Assembly: GCA_021817755.1 (NCBI GenBank)
Contig: JAKAGC010000192.1
Location: 1 to 7,216 of the forward strand
Source: Acidobacteriota bacterium
GTDB lineage: Bacteria; Acidobacteriota; Aminicenantia; UBA2199
Direction of reading: 5' to 3'
Length of the DNA stretch: 7,216 nucleotides
Position numbers and translations under genes: made by a program
Shown: positions 1 through 5,939 of the stretch, one piece after another
Position numbering within the stretch: the stretch's first letter is position 1
Layout of the letters: each line of letters opens with the position of its first letter
The notes under the pieces: model-generated
Databases searched by the model: none
The model's input: the letters and a program-made list of their open reading frames with translations, nothing else
Told to the model about the DNA's origin: nothing

Positions 1-446
1 ACACCGATGTGATGTCGATGGCACATTCGGTTGAGGTTCGTGTTCCGTTTCTTGATCATCCACTCGTTGAATACATCACTTCTCTTCCTGCAGAGCTAAA
101 ATTAGGTCTCTATCAGTATAAATCCGCGTCCAATCCGCATAAATCAGTATCTGATAATAAATCAGTTAAAATCAGCGCCAATCCGCGTCAAAGTTTGCAT
201 TCAGATAATCAGCATCAATCAGTTAAAATCAGCATAAATCCGCGTCTAATAAATAAAAGATTATTGGTTGATGCGGTTTCGGATATCATTCCAGAAGAAG
301 TATATATGCGAAAAAAACTTGGTTTTACATTCCCGCTCCAAAAGTGGCTCACGGGACGGTTACTAGTTACTAATTACAAGTTACCGGTCACTAAATTCCA
401 CTGGTCTCAAAATTGGGCGATAGAAGTGTTAAAGAAATTTTCCTAA
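1..446 (+). CDS. asnB: Asparagine synthetase (glutamine-hydrolysing), C-terminal end, 5' partial, with repeat-derived insert
   Basis: The frame is open from the window edge (first full codon at 3), so the start lies upstream and about 147 residues are visible. The first residues read D-V-MSMAHSVEVRVPFLDHPLVE, the signature of the synthetase domain (PF00733) that forms a beta-aspartyl-AMP intermediate and amidates aspartate. The late-family motifs follow: NKRLLVDAV, an IPEEVYMRKKLGF segment, FPLQKWL, and HWSQNWAIEVL near the end. Two abnormal stretches interrupt them. Codons at about 108-251 encode a Lys/Ser/Asn/Val-rich segment made of degenerate short repeats, and codons at 357-395 encode a segment made of a 7-nt tandem repeat. 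No stop or frameshift is caused. Such enzymes are common in polysaccharide loci, where some amidate sugar acids or have unclear roles. It is probably co-transcribed with the next gene, 5 nt downstream. Identity is sure; whether the enzyme is still active is not. Confidence 0.9.
   Translation, partial: TDVMSMAHSVEVRVPFLDHPLVEYITSLPAELKLGLYQYKSASNPHKSVSDNKSVKISANPRQSLHSDNQHQSVKISINPRLINKRLLVDAVSDIIPEEVYMRKKLGFTFPLQKWLTGRLLVTNYKLPVTKFHWSQNWAIEVLKKFS
112..247 (+). repeat. Degenerate short-repeat array inserted in frame in asnB
   Basis: About ten near-copies of a 10-12 nt unit built on the cores aatccgcgtc and aatcagcgt/aatcagtt run through this stretch. The clearest long pair is 160-189 and 217-246: 30 nt each, 27 identical by hand alignment, offset by 57 nt (19 codons), so both copies give the peptide SVKIS followed by NPR. 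The array begins just after codons for AELKLG and ends just before those for NKRLLVDA, two stretches that in the family lie close together. It therefore looks like an insertion of roughly 45 codons kept in frame. It contains no transposase, no clear inverted ends, and no target duplication that I could see. Confidence 0.8.
361..395 (+). repeat. Degenerate 7-nt tandem repeat, five units, within asnB
   Basis: The units are tactagt, tactaat, tacaagt, taccggt and cactaaa, placed head to tail without gaps. They encode roughly LLVTNYKLPVTK, which lies between the FPLQKWL motif and the terminal HWSQNWAIEVL motif of the asparagine synthetase. Because seven is prime to three, the frame is restored only every three units (21 nt). 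The sequence is unrelated to the 10-12 nt array upstream in the same gene. Confidence 0.7.
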
Positions 447-451
447 ATCTT

Positions 452-1615
452 ATGAATCCCAATCTTTTAGAAAAGGCAGAGATTTTAATTGTGAGGATTT
501 GGTTATGGTTGTTAAATTTTATTTTGGCGATTATAAGAAAAATATTATTCCCTTGGAAAATAAAAAATCCCAAAAATATTCTTATCTATAAATTAGGAAA
601 TATTGGAGACATAGTCTGTGCAATGCCAGCGATGTACACAGTTAAAGAAAATTTTCCTGATGCTCGAATAACACTACTTACATCTCCAGGGAAACGTGGG
701 GCGATAGGGGCCAAAGATTTTTTAGATGGCGCTTCATATTTAGACAATATAAGGGTATATTATTCTGATGATATTTCCACTTTTTCGAAGATTTTTTCTA
801 TGATTTCCATATTAAAAAAAGAAAAATATGACTTATTTATTCAATTGCCAGATGATTGGGTAAAATTTAAAACACTAATTCGTAATCAAATCTTTGCTAA
901 AATAATAGGGGTTAAATCGGCATTAGGTTTTTATATTAGAACGTCCCAAATGTTTAAGAAAACGCAGGTGGATTTCACTAGTAAAAAAACAGAATCTGTT
1001 GCACTTTTGGACATTCTTGTTGAAAACGGTATAAAAAAATATGAAATAAAGTTTGAATTTCCGAAACATATTTTTGAAAGTTATAAAAATAATGCCGAAA
1101 TAGATCTTCTTAAAAAAGAAAATGATATCATTCTCGGAATTTGTATGGGCGGAGGAACGGAAGATAAAAAATGGCCGATAGAAAAATTTATTGAAGTATT
1201 TCGTGATCTAAAATTAAAATATACTAAGATGGGTGTAATATTTTTTGGAGGTTTGTCGGAAATTGATTCTATTGAAAAAGTGGCAAAAACTTGCGAATTA
1301 CGGTACATTAATTTTGCTGGCAAATCAATTAAGGAGAGTATTTTAGCTATAAAGAGCACAGATGCTTTTTTAACAAATGATACGGGTCCTATGCATATTG
1401 CTGCGGCGTTCGGAATTCCAATTATTGCACTATTCAGCACAAGAAGTGTTTTTGGTAGTTGGTTTCCATATGGAAAGAACAATTTTTGTTTGTATAAGAA
1501 ATTTTTGAAATGTGATTATTTAAAAGAGGATTGTGTTAAAAAAAGTATTGTAACAATATCTGTGGAAGAAGTGATTGGGGCGTGTAACGAAGTATTTTAT
1601 CAAATTATTTCCTAA
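452..1615 (+). CDS. Glycosyltransferase family 9 (ADP-heptose:LPS heptosyltransferase-like)
   Basis: A 387-residue enzyme expected to transfer a sugar from a nucleotide donor to a cell-envelope glycan at the inner face of the membrane. Family 9 hallmarks, numbered from the ATG at 452: ILIYKLGNIGDIV with P59 near residues 42-60, the opening of the N-terminal Rossmann domain; GICMGGG followed by KKWPIEKF at about 229-247; and NDTGPMHIAAAFGIPIIALF at 309-328, the donor-site motif. The end has the usual C-x6-C (354 and 361) and a helix beginning ISVEEV. Residues 11-33 form a hydrophobic stretch (IWLWLLNFILAII) that could attach the protein to the membrane. The start at 452 follows the asnB stop by 5 nt. 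A TTG at 413 in the same frame would overlap asnB by 34 nt and adds nothing conserved. No good Shine-Dalgarno sequence precedes 452, so translational coupling is likely. The donor need not be heptose. Confidence 0.9.
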   Translation: MNPNLLEKAEILIVRIWLWLLNFILAIIRKILFPWKIKNPKNILIYKLGNIGDIVCAMPAMYTVKENFPDARITLLTSPGKRGAIGAKDFLDGASYLDNIRVYYSDDISTFSKIFSMISILKKEKYDLFIQLPDDWVKFKTLIRNQIFAKIIGVKSALGFYIRTSQMFKKTQVDFTSKKTESVALLDILVENGIKKYEIKFEFPKHIFESYKNNAEIDLLKKENDIILGICMGGGTEDKKWPIEKFIEVFRDLKLKYTKMGVIFFGGLSEIDSIEKVAKTCELRYINFAGKSIKESILAIKSTDAFLTNDTGPMHIAAAFGIPIIALFSTRSVFGSWFPYGKNNFCLYKKFLKCDYLKEDCVKKSIVTISVEEVIGACNEVFYQIIS

Positions 1616-1625
1616 CTAATTTAAA

Positions 1626-3572
1626 ATGAAAATGAAAAGTTTTTTGCAAAAAGGTTTTGTGAAAATAGTTGGGTTTTTAAGTCGAGGATTGGGGCTTTCT
1701 AGGTTTAAAATAGTAATTTGGATTTATAGTTTTGTATTTACCCCACTAAAAAGAGGTGGATCTGTTATTGACGTTGATCTACCAACCATAGGGAAATTGA
1801 AATTTACTTTAGATAAAAACGATTCTTTGGGACTTTCGGTTTTCAAAATATATGAAGAGTTTGAAACCAATTTATTCATTCATGAGATAAAGCCGGGTGA
1901 AATTGTGGTAGATGCGGGTGCAAACATTGGATATTATACCGTTATTTTTAGTAAATTAGTTGGAGAAGGGGGGAGGGTATATGCTTTTGAGCCGGATCCT
2001 GTAAATTTCGAGATTTTGAAAAAAAATGTTGAGCAGAATAATTGTAGGAATGTGATCTTAGAAAAGAAAGCGCTTTCCAATAAGAATGAAATGACTAAAT
2101 TATATCTTAGTAAAGAAAATATGGGGGATCATAGAATTTATGATTCTGGTGAAGGAAGAACAAGTGTTGAGGTTGAAACAGTTCGATTAGATGATTATTT
2201 AAAGGATATAGTTGATAGAATATGTGTATTAAAAATAGATGTTCAGGGCGCAGAGGTCATGGTTTTAGAGGGAGCAAGGGAGGTGTTGAACAAATCTTTA
2301 AAATTAAAAATATTTTCTGAATTTTGGCCATCCGCAATAAAGAAAACTGGAAAAAATGCAAAAGACTTCTTTGTTATTTTAGACGATAATAATTTTAGCT
2401 TTAAAGATATAAATGCCGTGAAGAGAAATTTAGAAGAAATTAGAGATATGGATATTTTTATAGAATCCCATTCTACCGAAAAAGATGGGGGTGCCAATGT
2501 TTTTATGGAAAAAAAACAGAAAACAAATACAGAGAGAATAAAAATTTTATTTGTAGCAGATCTCAATACATATGGTCGAAGTTCACAGAGATATCAGGTT
2601 TTAAAAAATTTGGGTCATGAAGTGATGGGTCTTTCACACGTCCCAGTTCCATGGAATCCACGGAAAGACTTTAGTTTAATTGAAGCCATTTCTTGGAGAT
2701 TAAAAATTCCAGTAGATTTAACTGCCGTCAATAAAAAAATAAAAAATGAAATATTAAAAAATAGATTTGACATATTGTGGATAGAGAAAGGAAATACAAT
2801 TTTACCTCTTACATTAAAATTTGTAAAAAAACATTCTATAGGAACGAAAATAGTTTCCGCTTCTGAAGATGACATGTATGCAAAACATAACCACTCTCTC
2901 TATTATAAACTTGGCATAAAATACTATGATGGTGTAGTTACAAAAAAAACATTTAAACTCGAAGAATTAAAACTGCTGGGTGCAAAAAGAACTGAGCTTT
3001 ATTTAGATGCTTATAATGAAGAACTACACAAGCCATGCGTGCTTTCAGAAGAAGAGGAGAATAAATATTCTTGCAATGTCGGATTTATTGGTGCATTTGA
3101 GGAAGATAGGGCTCAACGAATGCTCTATCTTGCAAAAAATGGAATTAAGGTGATTGTTTGGGGATTAGATTGGGGCCCATGGGTTGGAAAACACAAAAAT
3201 TTAGATGTAAAAAACAAACCTGTTTTCGGCGATGATTATTCAAAGGTAATTTGTGCCACTAAGATAAATCTTTGTTTTTTGCGAAAGATAAATCGAGATG
3301 AAGCAACATGTCGCACTATGGAAATCCCAGCATGTGGAGCATTTATGCTTGGAGAAAGAACAAAGCGACATTTGGATTTTTTTGAAGAAGGAAAGGAAGC
3401 AGAATTTTTTGGTTCGAATGAGGAAATGCTTCAAAAAGTGAGATTTTATCTTGAAAATGATGAAAAGAGAAAGGAAATCGCTCGCGCAGGAAGAGAGAGG
3501 TGTTTGAAGAGCGGATATAGTCAAAGAGAACAATTGTCACAAATGCTTATGAAAGTCTCAGTGCTTAAATAG
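1626..3572 (+). CDS. FkbM-family methyltransferase fused to CgeB-like glycosyltransferase
   Basis: A 648-residue two-domain protein. Residues about 91-296 are an FkbM-type SAM methyltransferase: EIVVDAGANIGYYTV at 92-106 is the SAM-binding motif I, AFEPDP at 120-125 the acidic ribose-binding motif, and VRLDDYL (186-192) with LKIDVQGAEVMVLEGA (202-217) the family signature. Such domains usually O-methylate sugars or small molecules. Residues about 304-645 form a glycosyltransferase of the CgeB/Glyco_trans_1_2 type: it begins RIKILFVADL with GRSSQR, and ends MEIPACGAFMLGERT (565-579), HLDFFEEGKEAEFF (582-595) and a helical AGRERC region. Residues 1-60 are basic and partly hydrophobic. The start at 1626 lies 10 nt after the previous stop and has no SD; the ATG at 1632 is an alternative. 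It is the last gene of the plus-strand operon. The acceptor is unknown. Confidence 0.9.
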   Translation: MKMKSFLQKGFVKIVGFLSRGLGLSRFKIVIWIYSFVFTPLKRGGSVIDVDLPTIGKLKFTLDKNDSLGLSVFKIYEEFETNLFIHEIKPGEIVVDAGANIGYYTVIFSKLVGEGGRVYAFEPDPVNFEILKKNVEQNNCRNVILEKKALSNKNEMTKLYLSKENMGDHRIYDSGEGRTSVEVETVRLDDYLKDIVDRICVLKIDVQGAEVMVLEGAREVLNKSLKLKIFSEFWPSAIKKTGKNAKDFFVILDDNNFSFKDINAVKRNLEEIRDMDIFIESHSTEKDGGANVFMEKKQKTNTERIKILFVADLNTYGRSSQRYQVLKNLGHEVMGLSHVPVPWNPRKDFSLIEAISWRLKIPVDLTAVNKKIKNEILKNRFDILWIEKGNTILPLTLKFVKKHSIGTKIVSASEDDMYAKHNHSLYYKLGIKYYDGVVTKKTFKLEELKLLGAKRTELYLDAYNEELHKPCVLSEEEENKYSCNVGFIGAFEEDRAQRMLYLAKNGIKVIVWGLDWGPWVGKHKNLDVKNKPVFGDDYSKVICATKINLCFLRKINRDEATCRTMEIPACGAFMLGERTKRHLDFFEEGKEAEFFGSNEEMLQKVRFYLENDEKRKEIARAGRERCLKSGYSQREQLSQMLMKVSVLK

Positions 3573-3590
3573 GATGTTTTTGCACACAAA

Positions 3591-3624
3591 AAAGAAAAAA
3601 CCGAGTATCATACTCGGTTTTTTT
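3591..3624. terminator. Bidirectional intrinsic terminator between convergent genes
   Basis: A perfect 7-bp stem, ccgagta (3601-3607) and tactcgg (3611-3617) around a tca loop, is followed by seven T on the plus strand. It is preceded by an A-rich run (3591-3600) that becomes a T-rich run on the minus strand. It sits between the stops at 3572 (plus) and 3629 (minus), so it can end both transcripts. Confidence 0.88.
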
Positions 3625-3628
3625 ATAG

Positions 3629-4621
3629 TTAAAAATTCCAGCTTTCATTTTTGATATCTTTATCACTGAAAAAATCCCAGCGTTTTTCGTTTTTGAAGAA
3701 GTAATCAACAGTTCGCTTGAGTGCTTCTTCGAGAGAAACTTTCGGACGGGTTTCAATTACGGAATACAATTTAGTATTGTCGGATTGTAAATGCCAGATT
3801 TCCCATGGTCTCACGCGTTTCTCATCCGGTATGATCTCGATTTTTTCATATCCCATTATCTTCCCAATGAGACGAGCTAAATCATAGATTTGAATACCGT
3901 CTTCAGAACCCATATTATATACTTCACCACACTCTCCTTTTTCAAGAAGTTCCACAGCCATACAAACAGCATCACCCGCATATTGGAAATCGCGGAAGCT
4001 GTTGTTGCCGAGATATACTAGTGGACCGTTGGTAAGTTGTGTGATGATTTCAGGAATCACATATGCATGTGTTTCTCGTTCACCGACGCAGTTGAATTGT
4101 CTCATCGCGATTGCGGGAACATTTCCTTCGCGCCAACGAACTTGTACAAGACCATCCGCAGCAAGTTTAGAAACACCATATGTGGAGTGAGCAACTACCA
4201 TATCCGTTTCTTTGATTTTTCCTTTCATATCTCCATAGATTTCGGCAGAGCTTACTTGTAGAATTTTTTTGATACCGGCTTTTTGGCAAGCATTCAAAAC
4301 TTTAAGTACCGCAACCGCGTTAATCTCGAAAAAATGCATGGGACGTTCAAAGCATTCCGGAATGTATGGCTCAGCCGCATAGTTGAAGACATATTCAATT
4401 TGAAATTTTGTGAGAATTCGAACAAGTTCATCTTCATTATCACGAATATCAAACCATTTAAGTCTTGCTTTTGGATGCACATGTTTACGAAGGCCAGTAA
4501 TAAGATTATCAAGAACAAGAACCTTACATCCGCGTTCTTCAATCAGATAGTTTACAAGGTGACTTCCTATAAACCCAGCACCCCCGATAACACAGACGCG
4601 TTTACCAGTTACATTTTCCAT
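3629..4621 (-). CDS. NAD-dependent nucleotide-sugar epimerase/dehydratase (extended SDR)
   Basis: A 330-residue extended short-chain dehydrogenase expected to act on a nucleotide-activated hexose. Visible features: GGAGFIGSH (13-21) for NAD binding, VLDNL with D38 as ribose-binding acid, FDIRD (57-61), NYAAEPYI (80-87), SSAEIYG (124-130) and the catalytic YGVSK (Y148, K152). The C-terminal part has LGNNSFRDFQYAGDAV (204-219) and RP...DN.K (271-284), which resemble 4,6-dehydratases of the LegB/GDP-mannose-dehydratase type more than GalE. E127 matches the glutamate used by dehydratases, but the adjacent aspartate of RmlB is alanine here (A126). I favour a 4,6-dehydratase because aminotransferase and formyltransferase genes follow; an epimerase remains possible. 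The start is set by a strong SD 5 nt upstream. It is divergent from the aminotransferase gene, with 165 nt between. Confidence 0.9.
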   Translation of the reverse strand: MENVTGKRVCVIGGAGFIGSHLVNYLIEERGCKVLVLDNLITGLRKHVHPKARLKWFDIRDNEDELVRILTKFQIEYVFNYAAEPYIPECFERPMHFFEINAVAVLKVLNACQKAGIKKILQVSSAEIYGDMKGKIKETDMVVAHSTYGVSKLAADGLVQVRWREGNVPAIAMRQFNCVGERETHAYVIPEIITQLTNGPLVYLGNNSFRDFQYAGDAVCMAVELLEKGECGEVYNMGSEDGIQIYDLARLIGKIMGYEKIEIIPDEKRVRPWEIWHLQSDNTKLYSVIETRPKVSLEEALKRTVDYFFKNEKRWDFFSDKDIKNESWNF

Positions 4622-4626
4622 AATAT

Positions 4627-4634
4627 CCTCCTTT
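4627..4634 (-). promoter_or_regulatory. Strong Shine-Dalgarno for the SDR gene
   Basis: On the minus strand the sequence reads aaaggagg, followed by 5 nt and then the ATG at 4621. This is close to full anti-SD complementarity and decides the start. Confidence 0.88.
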
Positions 4635-4662
4635 GAATATAAGTTATAAATTAACTATTTTT

Positions 4663-4691
4663 ACACTATGGCACATTGACATTATTGTCAA
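4663..4691 (-). promoter_or_regulatory. Sigma70-type promoter for the SDR gene
   Basis: On the minus strand a perfect -35 TTGACA (4691-4686) is separated by 17 nt from TAGTGT (4668-4663), which keeps the T1, A2 and T6 positions of the -10 box. The predicted start near 4655 gives a leader of about 35 nt that includes the SD. The -35 forms one arm of an inverted repeat. The weak -10 suggests moderate or activator-dependent strength. Confidence 0.55.
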
Positions 4692-4694
4692 TGT
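4673..4694. promoter_or_regulatory. Perfect inverted repeat, candidate operator between divergent genes
   Basis: The arms acattgaca and tgtcaatgt pair perfectly over 9 bp around a ttat centre. The site lies upstream of both predicted transcription starts, so it is probably read as DNA rather than as an RNA hairpin. Each arm contains TTGACA on one strand, so a dimeric regulator bound here would cover the SDR -35 directly. Confidence 0.5.
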
Positions 4695-4716
4695 ATTTAC
4701 CGATATTTATAACATC

Positions 4717-4745
4717 TTGCCAAATTATTCTTTTTGTTTTAATAT
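4717..4745 (+). promoter_or_regulatory. Sigma70-type promoter for the aminotransferase gene
   Basis: TTGCCA (4717-4722) lies 17 nt before TAATAT (4740-4745), matching 5 of 6 and 4 of 6 consensus positions. A perfect TATAAT at 4745-4750 overlaps the end of this -10 but sits 22 nt from the same -35, so it would need another upstream element. The predicted start near 4752 leaves a leader of about 35 nt. Confidence 0.5.
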
Positions 4746-4773
4746 ATAATCAGTTATTTTTTAAGAATATAAA

Positions 4774-4783
4774 GAAGGAGAGG
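4774..4783 (+). promoter_or_regulatory. Shine-Dalgarno for the aminotransferase gene
   Basis: The sequence gaaggagagg ends 3 nt before the ATG at 4787, with the aaggag core about 6 nt away. It selects this ATG over upstream in-frame starts such as the TTG at 4676, which lies inside the promoter region. Confidence 0.85.
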
Positions 4784-4786
4784 GTA

Positions 4787-5905
4787 ATGAAAATTCCAGT
4801 TTCAAGACCATTATTCACTGGTTTGGAGGCAAGATATGCAAACCAGGCGATTGTCAATGGCGATTTGTCTGGTACTTTTGGAGAATTTATTTCTCGTTTT
4901 GAAAATAATTTTTCAAAGTACTGTGAATGTAACTTTGGTATTTCAACGATGAATGGAACAACTGCTATTCACCTTGCTCTTGCTACACTTGGTATAAAAG
5001 CCGGTGACGAAGTACTTGTTTCTTCACTTACCAATATGGCGACCTTTTTTGCGGTAGTATATCAGGGCGCAATTCCGATTCCGATAGATATTGAATTAGA
5101 CACATGGAATTTAAATCCTGAGTTACTTGAAAAAAAGATCACCAAAAAAACTAAAGCAATTCTTGTGGTTCACCTCTTTGGCCATCCGGTCGATATGGAT
5201 CCTGTATTAGCTATCGCCCGAAAATACAAATTGTATGTGGTTGAAGATGCGGCGCAAGCGCACGGTGCAGAATATAAAGGAAAGAAAGTGGGGTCATTGG
5301 GAGATGTTGGATGTTTTAGTTTTTATGCAAACAAGGTGATTACCACTGGAGAGGGAGGAATGATAGTTACGAATAGCGAAGGGCTTGCTTCCCGCGCACG
5401 GTCATTAAAATCCCTCGGGTATGGAAGAAAAAACAAGTTTATGCATGAAGTCATTGGGTTCAATTATCGAATGACGAATGTTCAGGCAGCAATCGGAACC
5501 GCCCAGTTGGAAAACATTGATTTTATCCTGAAAAGAAAAAGAGATATTGCTGATTTTTATATAGACCATCTCTCTGATATCCAAGAGCTTAAGTTTCCGG
5601 TTGAAAAAAACTATGCAAAGAACGTGTATTGGATGTTCCATATTGTTCTTGGAGAATCATTTGCCGGACGCCGCGACCTCGTGACGAATCTTCTAAAGGA
5701 AAAGGGGATAGAAACAAGAGAGTCATTTATTCCGGGAAATATGCAGAAACTGTTTATCGACGCATATGGATTCCGAGAGACTGATTGCCCCGTCGCGAAT
5801 AATGTTGGTTTAAACGGATTTTATCTACCAAGCGGTCCAAATATATCTAAGGATGAATTACAATATGTGGTGTATTCTCTTCGTGATTTATTCTTGAATA
5901 TCTAA
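4787..5905 (+). CDS. DegT/DnrJ/EryC1/StrS-family PLP sugar aminotransferase (perosamine-synthase-like)
   Basis: A 372-residue fold-type I PLP enzyme of normal family length, expected to transfer an amino group from glutamate to the 4-keto (less often 3-keto) carbon of a nucleotide-sugar. Motifs, numbered from the ATG at 4787: IPVSRPLFTG at the N terminus, STMNGTTAIHLAL (53-65) for phosphate binding, VVEDAAQAHGA (151-161) with D154 and Q157 that contact the PLP ring, SLGDVGCFSFYANKVITTGE (170-189) with K183 as the Schiff-base lysine, and GFNYRMTNVQAAIG (224-237). The pattern FYANK-ITTGEGGM and the overall layout resemble GDP-perosamine synthases, but the nucleotide and sugar cannot be read from sequence. 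The neighbouring dehydratase and formyltransferase fit as the steps before and after it. It has its own promoter and ends at a terminator 8 nt downstream. A longer form from 4676 would add a spurious hydrophobic leader. Confidence 0.95.
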   Translation: MKIPVSRPLFTGLEARYANQAIVNGDLSGTFGEFISRFENNFSKYCECNFGISTMNGTTAIHLALATLGIKAGDEVLVSSLTNMATFFAVVYQGAIPIPIDIELDTWNLNPELLEKKITKKTKAILVVHLFGHPVDMDPVLAIARKYKLYVVEDAAQAHGAEYKGKKVGSLGDVGCFSFYANKVITTGEGGMIVTNSEGLASRARSLKSLGYGRKNKFMHEVIGFNYRMTNVQAAIGTAQLENIDFILKRKRDIADFYIDHLSDIQELKFPVEKNYAKNVYWMFHIVLGESFAGRRDLVTNLLKEKGIETRESFIPGNMQKLFIDAYGFRETDCPVANNVGLNGFYLPSGPNISKDELQYVVYSLRDLFLNI

Positions 5906-5907
5906 AT

Positions 5908-5935
5908 AAAAAAGCCCCATTATATGGGGCTTTTT
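5908..5935. terminator. Bidirectional intrinsic terminator between convergent genes
   Basis: The stem agcccca (5913-5919) and tggggct (5925-5931) encloses a ttata loop. Five T follow on the plus strand and six A precede it, giving a T run on the minus strand. It fills nearly all of the 34 nt between the aminotransferase stop (5905) and the formyltransferase stop (5940). Confidence 0.9.
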
Positions 5936-5939
5936 ACAT

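Noticed and set aside
112..247. CRISPR array or intein within asnB
   Set aside because: The units are only 10-12 nt, degenerate and without regular spacers, and the insert is far too short and lacks intein splice motifs.
413..451. Upstream TTG start for the family 9 glycosyltransferase
   Set aside because: It overlaps asnB by 34 nt, lacks an SD, and the added residues match no family motif; ATG at 452 fits better.
1081..1482. Minus-strand 133-residue frame
   Set aside because: It is antisense to a well-supported family 9 glycosyltransferase, and shows no recognisable motif.
4283..4636. Plus-strand 117-residue frame
   Set aside because: It lies antisense to the SDR gene, runs across that gene's start and SD, and has no family features.
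4676..4704. Plus-strand promoter using TTGACA at 4676
   Set aside because: The 17-nt position downstream reads accgat, a poor -10; the TTGCCA/TAATAT pair further on is better.
4676..4786. Longer aminotransferase with a hydrophobic N-terminal leader
   Set aside because: The stretch contains the promoter and SD; DegT enzymes are cytosolic and begin near MKIPVSRP.
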